From: Aphelenchoides besseyi
Taxonomy: Eukaryota; Nematoda; Chromadorea; Rhabditida; Aphelenchoididae
Length of the DNA: 64,000 bases
Direction of reading: 5' to 3'
NCBI GenBank assembly: GCA_024699855.1
Contig: JAMPIQ010000001.1
Location: 12,648,001-12,712,000 of the forward strand
Positions 47,397-59,815 of the stretch are shown piece by piece. The notes below the pieces were generated by a model. The model saw only the letters and a program-made list of their open reading frames with translations. It had not been told where the DNA came from and did not search any database. Position numbers and translations under genes: made by a program. The stretch's first letter is position 1; each line of letters begins with the position of its first letter.

Positions 47397-50300
47397 TTAT
47401 TGGACGCAGTTCCGCATATGTTCGATTTGTTTACTTGTTAAAATGGTTTGGCAGATGATTGCGTGTATTTTATTCTTGACGGCCTTTTGTTTGTCTTCAT
47501 TGTCCTAAAATATCAATGTCAATAAACGCATTGAATTGTGTGGTCATACCGTTTCATCGATTAGTTTGTCGAGTAAATTTGGCTCAGATCTTAGTCGAGT
47601 GTGTCCATCGATCTCCAGCTTCTGTTTCCATTCGCTCATAACCCCAACATTGCTGAGTAGAGCCGAGTGGATGGCTTCGAGTTCACGTTCCACGTCGATA
47701 TCCAAGGTTGTTGGCTTGTGATGATGCGGACGCTTGGATTGTTTGTCGGTCATCATATGTCGAAGTTGTTGTTTGTGAATAAGGACCATCCTAAAGTATC
47801 GGAATCAAACAGGCTGATTACAAACATCCACTTACCATTCGTTCATTTCGGTGGGATTGTTGGCTTGAAAATGCACTTCGGAATTCAGAGTACTCACACA
47901 AAAGGTGTGTTTGGATTCGGCGAGTGGTGTAACGGCAGTAATGTCGGCCATCGAATAGCTACCTTTTAGTTCAAGATCAGTTCCGTTTTCCTTCATTTTC
48001 TGCCAACTCAGTTCGTTTTCTGTTAACGTTACATAGCGACGCTTCTGATGAATAAGATTCTTGAAAGAGCGTTTCTTGTCGGATCCTGAACGTCTTTCGA
48101 CCATCTGGCCATCTTTTAATACCACTGGTCGGCCTTCCATTTCATCGAAAACGCACCGTGTGACGATTCGAGAAAGCGGAGATGTCGGACTGCGAGATTC
48201 AGAGGTTGAAGCGGGAGTCGAAACATAGTCGAGAAACTCGATCATTGCCGTTCGATGTGCATCGTCTAACAGTCGCTCCAACATGGGATTCAACCATTGT
48301 TCTTTGATCGTGAGCGGAGCATCGGAAACAACACAATTGCAAAGTCTTTGGAGGGTTTTCGAGATCAATGTTAAGGTACGATTAACTTCAGCGTCCTAAA
48401 GAATCGTTCGATAAACTCAAATTCGAAGTTGCAACTCACCGGCGCTTCCCGTTTCAACCCGTATGATTTGGGAGACATAATCGCAGCGGAGAAAAATCGC
48501 ATAATCAAGAATGACGAAACAGCCAAACGACCCATGTTATCGCGATGCGGATAAAACTGATCGACTACCGAACGAAGCTCGTGAAATACTTCGCGCATGA
48601 TTGGAGGACATCGGCTGGCTGTATCGACCACTCGAGCAAACGCAAGCTCAGCGTAGACCAAAAACTGACGCTAAAAATGCATTTCATCAACGAAACAAAT
48701 CAAATTCACAAACCTGATTTCGCTCCAACACTTCGGGACTCACACCTTTCAGTCGTGCAGGATCGATTTCACAACACTCCCGTTCCGCGTAAATGAGATC
48801 AATTAACGGCTTCATGGCATAGGTCAAATACTCTTGGCCAACGAATTTCATCATTTCATACACGATTTTTGAGGTCATAGATTGAGAGCGAAAAAGAGTA
48901 TTTTCGTCTCTGAAATCAACAGATTATCTGTTGTTGGTCATACAATTCAACTTACTGTCCACTTGCAAGATATTCCCGACACACGGTTCGAAAAAAGGCG
49001 CCCATTTGTTTGGTTTCAGCAAAAACTTTCATCAACGGTTTCGCGATAACTTCCAAATCGACGGGTAGTTGTTGAATGAGAGTCATCAGCGAAATTTGAT
49101 CCGAACTGGTGCCAATTGATTCGAGAAGATGTGCGTGCAGTGGTTGATAGTGTTTGTACGGGAGCACGTCTTCGATGTAATGACACAATCGTATTCTCAT
49201 TTCGCCAACCACGTTTTCATCGTTCGTCAAAGCGTTTTGCTTCGTTGAAGCCGAACCAGCGGCGTTGTTGATTGCGGTCGCCGCCACCGGTTGGACGGCG
49301 TTTCCGGCACAAATTGAACCCGTCGTTGCAACGGCTTGTTTGGAGCGCGATTTCAAACTGTACCTGAAAACAATCAAATGAACGTAATGCAATCCAAAAC
49401 GCAATAGATTTTGGTCAGAAACATCGACAACAGAGACGTTCAGAATCGAGATGTTAATGAAAAGTAATGAGCTGTTGCATTTGAAGCGAAGAGAAATTTT
49501 TCGTGTGGGTGGCCAATGGACGAAACAAAAGGCGACAACGGAAACGACGAGGTGGTTATTCGGCAGGAAATGAATAAGAACGGGGCGTGTCGTAAGAAGC
49601 AAATTAGACCGGTCACGCACGACCAAAAACAGTTCGCTGCGAATGCCAACCAAAAGGCAACAGTGTTATTGCAAAGCGTATGGTGAAAGTCGGCGGGCTT
49701 ATGGAATGTAAACAATAAACGGAAGAACGAGTGGTAAACGAGCGTCCTTTTCGTTTATCAATTTTCGGGAATTAGACGTCGGAAGTCGTAATCCAAACGG
49801 ATGAGCGGGTGGGCAGCGGAAATATGGACCGCGAATTGGCGTCCAAATCCGCGGATTTCCATTTTTGGTTCAAAAGTTCAAAGACAATAAATTTTCGATT
49901 AGGAAACAAAAGAAAACGACGACCGGAAACGAGCGTCCGCTCGCTTCTCCCGCGTATTTTAATCGCGTCCTCTGTGGGCTCCAAAAAAGGCGTGAATGGG
50001 AAACAGTTTTCCCATTCGATTAACTTCGAGCGTGGTTGAGAAACAAAGAAGTGAGTTCGATTGGACGACCGGAACCTTTCCCACCAATCGTTCCGTTCAC
50101 GCTGTAAAATCCCGCCGTTTCCGATCGCGGAAATGACGAGAAAACGCTTTTTGACCTTCTGATTCGAAGGTAAAAAGAACGAAATCGCCGGAAGTCGGAG
50201 ATTTGAAACGCGAAAAGATAGAAAATGAGGGGAATCGCTACCGGAAGTCGTCTGCTCTTCGCGTTCGATTGCCGAATAGGAAGCGGACGCAGCGATTCGA

Positions 50301-53300
50301 AAAAAAGGTCGACGCCAACGAAAAAACAACAACAAACAGCGCGTTCGGAAAGATTGTGGACAATCGGAAATTCGATTTCCTTTTTCGAGAGCGCAATCAA
50401 ACGGTTGTTCTTTGCGTCACCACAGTCAGATTACTCACATCGAAAGTTTTCGATCGAACGTCATTTGAACGCGCAAACAAACCGTTCGTGACAACACAAA
50501 CGTTCAACGATGCGAATTTTGTTTATTTGGATTAACAGTTTCCATTCGAACGGGATTTCCGTTCCCTGCCAGACTTCAAATTCCTTCCGTAAGCAATGAC
50601 TTCGCTGAAAAGCTCATTCCACAGACCAATTCTGGCAAACTCATTAGCTGGGAAACTCGACTCCCACCTTCTGTTTTGTGTGACACAGCCAAACAATTTG
50701 GAAATCAGATTGTTATCTTGCTCATGAGAGCGCAGTTTGACTGTCAATGCCACTTACTTGAGGGTTCGTTTAACAACGGAAAGGGAATAAGGCCAATCCA
50801 ACTGCATGAATTCGTTTGGTCTGAAATTTGCGAAACCGATTCGTGAGTTTAAGTAGTCGCGAACGATCGACCGAACAACTGTTGCAAATGACACGTGAGT
50901 AATTGTGCGCGACGTTTGTCTTAACATCCGAATGGCGCGTCACAGACGACAAAAATAGACGATGAAAAAGTTTAACGACCGGAAATTCGACCAACCGCTC
51001 AAAGTCCAAACGTCGCGAATTGGGAACACATCTCGAGGGCGTCAATGTTTGCAGCAACTCGATGATCACGAATTACGAGGCGATTACCGCCCGTATAGTG
51101 GAACAAAAGAGAACGCGTCCGATTCGTGATCAGAATTCGCTCACGCCTCAATGGACCCGTTCAATTCCCGACCGGCGAGCGTGTGCAGTCCGAAGCACAG
51201 TGTTAATGTTTGCAGAAGTGAGTTTAATTAAAATCCGCATAAAGCGGCAGTTGGGGGTGTTGAGTCAAAGAAAATGAGGAGCTTCTTCGGGCCCATCGAC
51301 CACCAACGCCTACAAGCCCTTTGATGTCAACAATGAACAGGCAGTTGCGTGGGACACCTTCGGATAAACTTCCAGCGATCATTTGTGTTCTCTTTTTTGT
51401 TGCGCACGTTCGGAATCCGTTTTCCCGATACTTCCATTCGGATCAAAATGGTTTTGCTTCAACACACGACGTTCATTTGGTAATTGCATTCAACAAAAGT
51501 TGGCAATTTTTTTGGCTAATTCCGAAGCTCAACGACAAATCGCACGCGGAATGTGCCGCCGGAAGTCAAAATCCACTTTGCTGTTGTGGTTTAAGCCGCT
51601 TGCTCCTTGACGAAACTGCCGGATACACACACGAGTAACTCTTAATTGGAACGTCGGTTCTTAAGAACCTTCTCCCACTAATTGGATTCGATTTGGTCTA
51701 AGCGAAAGAACCCGAAACACAGTGAATGAACGAGTGTATTTTCGTCCCAGTAACCCATTGCTATTCGATTGGAGAAGGTTGATTGATTCGACAACAAGAA
51801 CAAAACTTTTAACTCGAGAGAAATCTTAACATTCGAATTTCGAAACGAAAGTCGATGAAGCTGCGGGGGTTGAGCACAATCAACGCGACTACATCGCTGA
51901 GCAAACAATCAAAATTGTTTTTATCAATGACAAGATATGAGTCGAATAGTTCTTAGCTAACAAGCGATCTAAAACGATCGCAAGCAAAAGTGCGAAAACA
52001 AGTGGGCAAGTAAGTGGATGATCAGATCGAATTGAGTGGTAGCCACCGGTAGGTACAATAGTAAGAGGATTAACGTGGTTTTCGAACAATCACGTAGTTA
52101 ATCAGCATGATTGAAATTTCAGCGTCCGTTGAAATAAAAGTTTGTTGACAGAACAAAAGAGCAGATTTTAAATTGAAAAAGAAATGCGGCCAAGAGGCAA
52201 AAGAAGACAAGTGAATCACCTGCCGGAAGTCAGCTCCCATGTGATTTGTGGTCTAATGGCAAACTTTTAAAGGTCGAAAAACACAGATTCAGAATAAAAG
52301 AACCGAAATAGAAGCCGCAGAGTAATCTAGAATAAACCTGTAAAAGTAATCATAAAATCTAACCCTTGAGCAACGTGACAATTAAAGAAACGCGCGTGAA
52401 AGTTGACGGGATCAGAAATCAAAAGCGACTTGAATACGATAAACAATTACCACGCTTCCGAAGTCTTCATCGACCGTTTCATGGATTTGACATCAAATGC
52501 AAATCCGAAGGGAGAAGAACGGGAATCGAGCACTTCGTTCCACGGGCCGCTCCTTCACTCCCGCGCAATTTGAGGGCAAAAGAGCAAAAATTTTCCACGA
52601 GTTCTTCGCTGTTCCGGTTTCTTCATCTTTCGCGGTTGTTTTTTCTCTTCGCCGTTCCAACGCCTCCGCTCACAAATCGCGGGACCTCTCACGAGAATTG
52701 AAATCAAATTCCAATTGCATATTGGGCCAATGATATTCACGAGGCGACGGGAGAGCGAAGATTCGGGTCGTTGGGCAATTGGCAATGCAAATCAAGACGG
52801 AAATAAAACTCGGTATCCCAACGAATAACACAGTACTGAGCATTGATCTTCGATGCTAATCGCATTTAAGCCAAAAGAGTTACAGAGGAACTCGGGCGGC
52901 AAATCGAATTGAGTACCGTGTCCGAAATCGCTGTTAATGAGTTTAACAGCAAAAGTTTACCACGTAGTGAAAGTGAAAGGAATTCGATGGTTGCGCGGAG
53001 CCTAATGCCATCAAGAACTTGGACTCGTTGTTGCGTGAAGATGCACAGAAATAGAAACACGAGGAGCCAAAAAAAGCGCGTGGGCCAAAAACACTTGTTC
53101 CCGCAAGAACAAAAGAACGTTTTTGTAAGTGAAACGGACGTCCAAAAAAGGACGTCGTCTTGTAATTGCAAGTGTGTGGACCGAAAATAATTCGATGGTA
53201 AGTGTGCCAACGCGAAATGATCGCGACGCTTCGAATCAAAAACGAAAGTGGGCGTTCGAGAAACGTGGTTCGAAAAAAACAGGAAGAAAGTTGAAGAGAC

Positions 53301-56300
53301 AGTTTAAAATTTCTGAAGACTGCCATTAATCAACGACGAATAGTCGAAAATGAAGGAATTTCCGGAAATGAACTTGCAGACCAGAAGAAACAGTTCGTTC
53401 GATTGCATCAAACATTCGCTTCTTTACATCGTAAAAATTCGTGCAATGGCTTGTTCCGAAGTCCAAATGCGGGAATTGGGACGCGCGTCCATCGCGATAA
53501 GCCATTTCCGCCCTTTCCGTTGACATTGATAAGATGAAGTAAAAGGGAATTCGGTTGAAGGGCTTGTTTGTAATGTTTTGGCGACCGAGGACAATTCGAT
53601 TGCTGACTCACGGAAGAGAAACGTCACTACGCACAATTGAAATTATGATCCGATTAGCGAATGACAAATTGGGTCGTCACTAGCGATATGCAACGTTTGG
53701 AAATCAAATACACCTGTTGACGATATGACAAACAAACTGATCGTACAACCAGAGAACATTCGCTCATTTCGGTTTTCGTACGAATCTCTAACCTACGCAA
53801 TCGCGAAACAAACATGAAGGTCGTAAAGAAACGCTCAAATAGGAAAGTAAATGAGTGGAACCACGAATCTAAATAGCCGACTAACTAGTGTTCATCTCAC
53901 AGCCCTCAAACGGCTATTTAAGTACCCGATTCATTAGGAGACTCGCGGATGGTGGAACTTAAGACAATTGACCAGACTCATTTGCATGGAAATTTCAATT
54001 GTATTTTGGAACCATTCTATTGTTTAACAAAAGAAAATGCACTAACAAATGGTTGAAAAAAGTTCCGAGTATCAGAAGTCCAAAATATCACGCAAACTCA
54101 ATTCAAGTTCACTGATTAACGGAAACAAACTCCAATTCTAATAAGAAAATCCAATAATAACATTCTGCCAAAGAACAATTTGTTTCGAATTCGATTGCTC
54201 TTAAACTTACCGTTTGGTTAGAAAGTACATGATAGAGGCGAATGGACGAGTTGGATTAAGGACTTCATTTCGACTTCTATGGAACAGCGAGACGACTACC
54301 GAGAGCGCGGGATCAGTTGGCTGCCGTTTGCTCCGATCAAACGGGCCTCTAGCCAACGGCGATTGCCGCCAAGACAAACTCATTGAATAGGACAGCTGAT
54401 TGCGCTAACGATTTGCCCAAAAACTTTTCGTTACGACACGATCAACAACGAGAAGACACAGCAGGTGCATCTCTTCGCCCACCGGAAGTTGTCGTTTCGA
54501 ACTAAAGGCCGAACGATGTTGCGGACATCCGATTGAATTTCAGCGCCTGTCTTTTCGTTTGTTATTTTTCATGAGTTTGAAAGTTTGTGATTCCCAAACA
54601 ATAGTTAAATGGGAAGAGTTTGCAACAATTATCATAATTTTGTACTCTCACTTCTCGTTTGTCACACTCAGAGTCTTCAGAATTCGTGATTTGTTTTGAT
54701 TTGAAGCTCAAGACCACGACCTTTGTGATAGCAAAGTGTGTCAGCTGGTCGCCCACACAAACGGTAAGACGAGCAATCAGCCACTTGATTGGCGGAAAAT
54801 GTAGAAATTTCACGTTTAAAATGGCCATTCGATTCCGAGAAAACCCAAAGCTCGTGGTCAAACGTTTTGACGAGTTTGCAAATGACCGAAGGGTTTTTGA
54901 CAACTAAGCCGCCGACACCAACGGCCAGTTGGAAAATGAATTGAAAGTGATCTCCGATTATAAAGTCGCTTCCCGTGAACTAATCAAAATGTACGAAGAC
55001 ATTCCGATAGTTTCAAAGTCCAAATTCTGCACGTGCAGCTACGTCACAACTTGTTCTTTGCAATAGTCGAAACTCGTAGTTAGAAATATAATGAAAGTGA
55101 GAAGAAAGATTAGAAGACTACTTGATTTATGCGGCTCGTCTTTGGCACCGGAAGTTGTGCGTAGAATGGCGCTTGTTTTCGCTCTTTTGCTGTCGCCGCC
55201 ACCGCAGCCGAACGCCTCCACTTTTTTTCAACAAAAAGCCAATTTTTCTTCGTGCATTTGCAGTCTTTGATATGCGAATGGAAAGTCAGAAGAACGGAAT
55301 TAAAAACGAGGTCCTGCTCCTCACAATGAGCAAACCTACGCGAAAAAAAGAAGTGTAGTCAATATCAGTAATAGCATGGGAAAGAATGGATCCCGGCTAA
55401 GTTGCAAGAATTGACGTTAATCTCAGCGTCGTGAAAGTAACCACACTCTTCGTGAAGCGAGTACAGTCGTGCTATGACGCTAAATGTACGGTCCGAACGT
55501 GTCAATCCTTTTCATTACCCACTTAACCATCCGAACATCCGTTGATTGTTGCGAGTAGTCGAAGGCACCTTGGAGTTGGTCCCCATAGAAATTCTCCGTT
55601 TGCATTTTATTTGCCTTCTGCTGCTGCTTGACATCGCTCGGAATATCGAATTTCAAATTCGGGCAAAGAACCCACGCAGTTTGTTTGGCCGGAAATGTTC
55701 TGAATACAAAAATTCGTTGGATTGAAATTCCGGAACACGAACGAAGATGGCACTTCCGCTCGACGCTGAACTTTTGGCTCTTGAGCGGAGGTGGCTGGGC
55801 AGATGGTCGCAAATGAACGTTGTGGCAAATTAGCAAAAGATATACGATCTTGGGAACGGAAATGCATTCCGATTCACGTGTTGAAAACTAATTGAATTCA
55901 CTCGTCCGTTAGCGTACAAAAACACAAAAGGCGAACATTTTTTGAGCAATTTGACGCCTCACAAATGGGTTTGACGACACTGTTTGTCCAACGACTTCCG
56001 GCGGGTGTTTCGAGTACACGGAATAGAAATCGAGTGCACAAAATTGCAGAAAAATCAAGCGCATAAAATGGGAATTTAGTGAAAGTAGGGAGTGCTATTA
56101 ATGGTCATAGGTGTATGTTGGTTAGAAAATTTGTTCAGGCGTAAATCGTTTAATTGAAATGATAACCCACCAGTTTGGACCACACGAGTTCTGTTCGACC
56201 GGTAGCATCGTTCGCTCATCCAACTCGACATGAACTGATCCATAACAAGAGGCGTCATCGACGTGCGGTTCACTGGCGATCTTCAAACACAAAGCGCTGT

Positions 56301-59300
56301 TCGGTTCAACATATGTTGGAGTCAATGGAACGCCGAGTCGTGGATGAATTATCGGTGCAGTAGCTGGTGGTTCATAACGTCCATCGACATGAGATGCAAT
56401 AGCCCGACAATCAATTCTGACGGGCTCCAGACCACGGCGTTCGACAATTCGAAGTTTTCGAATTGCACTTTGACCTTGCGGAGTCATAACACATGCGCTC
56501 AAATAAAGAGGTGAACCTAAACTCAAAGTATAATAAACGTTAATGATATGGAAATTTACCGGGCGAGCCAAAAGGTGCGGGTGCCGGAGGTTCGGGTCGA
56601 GGTAGAGGTTGATTGACGAGAGAGGTTTGTCGTTTACGGTCTAGACTTCCAACTGTTTGTAGAACCGGTGATTGAAGTGGCAACGAACCGGTGGCTGTTT
56701 GATGTTGCAAATTTCGAGTTTTACGTGAGAGTTTTGGTGATATGGCGAATTTGGCGGACTTCTTCGATAGCTGAGGAGTTCCGAGAAGCACACCTGATGA
56801 ACCGGTGTCTTGTTCGATTAGAATCGACGAGTTCGATGCGTACAACGAGTCGCCCGGCAGAGAACGATGTTGAAGAAGCTGAGGATGAAGTTGATGGCGA
56901 TGTAAGAGAAGAGGAGAAGAGGAAACCGGAGGAGCGGGAGAATTTGCCCAACGCTTCCAAGCGGTACAATTGAGAACACTGAAACAACTTTGAAGATCAA
57001 TGTTCAATAGATGCGTGCAAATCAAAACTCGAAATTGCAATTTGTTTCCGTGAGTATTTTTGGGGGTTCAAACGATCGAAAATAAACGCGAAAACAGCTG
57101 GCCATCTGATTGTCCTGTCGTGGTCAACAGTTTCGAACTAGTGATCTCAACATTGACAACAATTTTGTCGGAACCATAAAATCGAATTGCGCATGGGAAA
57201 TCGGCTGCTCGTCAAACCGCTCGTTTCTGCGAAAACTTCTCGTCATCACGTGTTGAATTGACCTCGCGGTTTTATTGATAGAGTTATGGCTTAGTCAACA
57301 GATTCACGATTTAAAATGCTCCCAAAATAACAGCGCGCAAGAGCTCTTAAGCTTCAGAAGCTGCATGTTACGCGAAAACATCGAACATGCGACTAGAGCG
57401 ATCCTATTTGAGCTTCTCAGATCATTAAGTAATTGAGGAGTAATGTCTTGTATACGTAAATATTGGGTCCGAGTGCGCAACGATTGACGGCAAACGAGCG
57501 AATTTAATCGGCAAATCGACAAGCAACGAAACGACGAGAGGAAGATGGGGAGTTGGCCACGATCATCAATCACTTCCGCCCGCCCGATCGCTTCATTAGC
57601 CGGGGACATCTGGCAAAAATACTCTCAATCTCCGGCTCGGTCACAACTTGTACTTTTCAGTCTGCCAACCGCATTGATAAACTCTTTGATGTTCGTAAAG
57701 AAAACATTTGGGTCAGGTGTTGAAGTGAACGAAATGGTGACATCGATTGTTGTTTTCAGAAAGTTTTTATACAAAAAATCAAAAATTAGCGCGTCTTTGA
57801 TGTTCGCGTTTATCGAGGAAAATAGTCGCGAAAAAAGAAAAAGGGCGGTCGAGCTCTCCAATTCGTTGGTCGATTTTCAGGACTCAAAATTCGACATCGT
57901 TTGTTTAAGGAATTATGGATGACTTTTAAGCATTTGCTCTTCTTTTCAACAAAAAACTTACTCACCGAAATTCAAGTTCTTTAGTCAGAGGGTCGAAACT
58001 GATGTCCAAACAAATTTGACCCAATTCTTCACAAACGGGTTGTTGACTGAGAAACGGTTGACCGGGAACAGGTGTTTGTAGTGGTGGGTTGATTGTCAGC
58101 CATAACTCCTCTTCTGTATGACCCAGAATCTCACGTCTCTTCAACGATCTTCGTCCCAACTGTCGAGTGATTCGACCGTCCAACGTCTCCACGATCACGA
58201 ACTGCAGAGTGTGAAAGTTCGGTGGCAGAACTTGAACAAACTCCCCACTTAGAACACAACTGAAAATCAGCTTGTTACTGTTCTTGTTTCCATGCAGTGA
58301 CTGTTAGTTTGGAGAGTTACGATAAACGGAAATGATTCTCTTCAAATGCCAAACAGAGAAAGAAGACGTGTGTTGATGGACGCGGAAATACAGAGCGGAA
58401 GTGGGAAAAATGAGAACGAAAATTCCTCGGTTTTTGTTTTTGCGAACATGAAAAATTACAACAAAAACGAAAAAGCAATTAGTCAAATGGGTTTTCCGTT
58501 CAAAAGTTGCGGTGATTGAGTATAAGGAAGAGAGGGCAAACGATTTCCGAAAAAAGGCCCTTGACATAAACAGACTTGTTGATTCGAATAAACAAACTGC
58601 GTTGTAGAGGACCGGAAATGCAGGCTCCAAATAAACTCACTTGTCTGCAGTTGGGATCGGGGTGGTTTGGAAGACTTCTTTTCCATCGATTTTGATGTGA
58701 ACCCTTAGCACCGACGAGACTGATGTTGATCCCGGAGAATTCGAGTTGTTCTTCTTTGCCGGAGACGAGGTCGAAGTTGCAGGAGCGGGAGAACAGGAAG
58801 CGAACTGAGGCATCGGAGTGATTTGCAAATTACGAATTTGCACGACACCCAATCGGAGATTCTCGATCTTTCGAGATGCGCTTGGAGTCATTGGACTCGG
58901 TGGTTCAATGATTTGATTAATCGGCGGCAAATTTGGTGGACGTTGTCTTTTGACTTTAGTTTTGCTTTTCGGAGGTCGACGAGGAGGTGGAACGTTGGGC
59001 AGAGAGATGAGTTTTTGCCAACTAAACATCGACGGAACGACAGAAGGCGGTGGGGAATCCGAAGGTGTGATTTGGTTATCATCTTTCGGTGATTGAGGCA
59101 GTGATTCGGACATGTCTATAAAAGAGTCCGCAGTTTCCACTTCTGGTTCCGGAACGTTGACTAATGGCTCCGTTTTTGCATCATCGATTACCACATTTAC
59201 GGCTTCGTGATCGGATGTTGAAGGTTCACAGTTTGTTTCTGTGATTGTTGTTCCATTCACTATGTCCATTTTTTCTTCTTTTTTCACTTCCTGCGGATCC

Positions 59301-59815
59301 AAATTTTCTATGGACTCACTACGAGGCTTTGGTTCTTCGAATTCCACATCAACTGGCGGTTTCTCTTCAACTGTTGACTGCATTTCATCGGGCGATTGCG
59401 GAGGTTCGGAAATGAGATCGTTGGACATGGTTGGGATCGGATTGAAAATACTAGAATCTATTGCTAATTCATCCAACTCTGAACATCTTAAAAGTATTGT
59501 ATCTTCTAATGGTTGACTAGAAATTTGGGCGGAAGTTGATGGCTTTTCATTTGTGATCGTCGCGATTGTCAGCTCTTGATCTGCTTTAGAAACCTCGTTA
59601 ACCATCGATTCGACCGCATCACGAACAGCCGCACTCTTACAACTTCCCGTGCTTAACGGACTTGCAATCGACGACTCACGATTTTCCACGGGATCTAATT
59701 CCAAACTCAATCTCAACGTTGCTGACGAAGTGCACGGACGATCATCGTGATGTATTCGCGGTTTCAAACAAACCGTTGCAACGCTTCTTACTGTCGATTG
59801 AGTTGGACTTTCCAT
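47397..59815 (-). CDS. RASA3-like: Ras GTPase-activating protein, GAP1 class (RASA2/RASA3-like)
   Basis: Ten minus-strand exons: 59815-58641, 58259-57966, 56978-56560, 56516-56171, 49363-48956, 48909-48714, 48670-48440, 48395-47836, 47790-47550, 47504-47397; every junction keeps phase and the sum is 1325 residues. About 300 acidic, Ser/Pro-rich disordered residues come first. C2A follows (VHIKIDGKEVFQTTP, FVIVETLDGRI, EEELWLTINPP). C2B (GQICLDISFDPLTKELEF...GSVHVEL) carries a long Pro/Ser insert and closes with the codon split across a 6.8-kb intron to read PNW-YSL, the expected W-Y-x-L end. RasGAP domain: IRLCHYIEDVLPYKHYQPL, MKPLIDLIYAERECCEIDP, SSFLIMRFFSAAIMSPK, LTLISKTLQ (arginine finger region near GAFFRT). 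PH domain: VVLKDGQMVERR...NNPTEMNEW. The Btk zinc motif usual after PH is absent. Role: stimulates Ras GTP hydrolysis at the membrane. The last short exon (47504-47397) is less certain; without it the protein ends at 47544. Confidence 0.9.
49364..56170 (-). other. 6.8-kb intron of the RasGAP gene with repeated RCCGGAAGTY sites
   Basis: Donor GTGGGT after AACTG (56170) and acceptor TTTTCAG before GTACAG (49364) join to complete the C2B domain. The many short open frames inside match nothing. Seven exact copies of the 10-mer RCCGGAAGTY lie inside, with octamer cores at 50188, 50241, 51559, 52223, 54482, 55148 and (reverse) 55994. This is by far the largest intron in the window (others are mostly 37-60 nt), so it probably carries enhancers or an internal promoter for a shorter RasGAP-PH isoform. 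Confidence 0.7.

Noticed and set aside
49700..55900. Many 60-190-codon frames on both strands
   Set aside because: They overlap each other, lack family motifs and lie within the RasGAP intron. Arg/Ser/Phe-rich text indicates composition effects.
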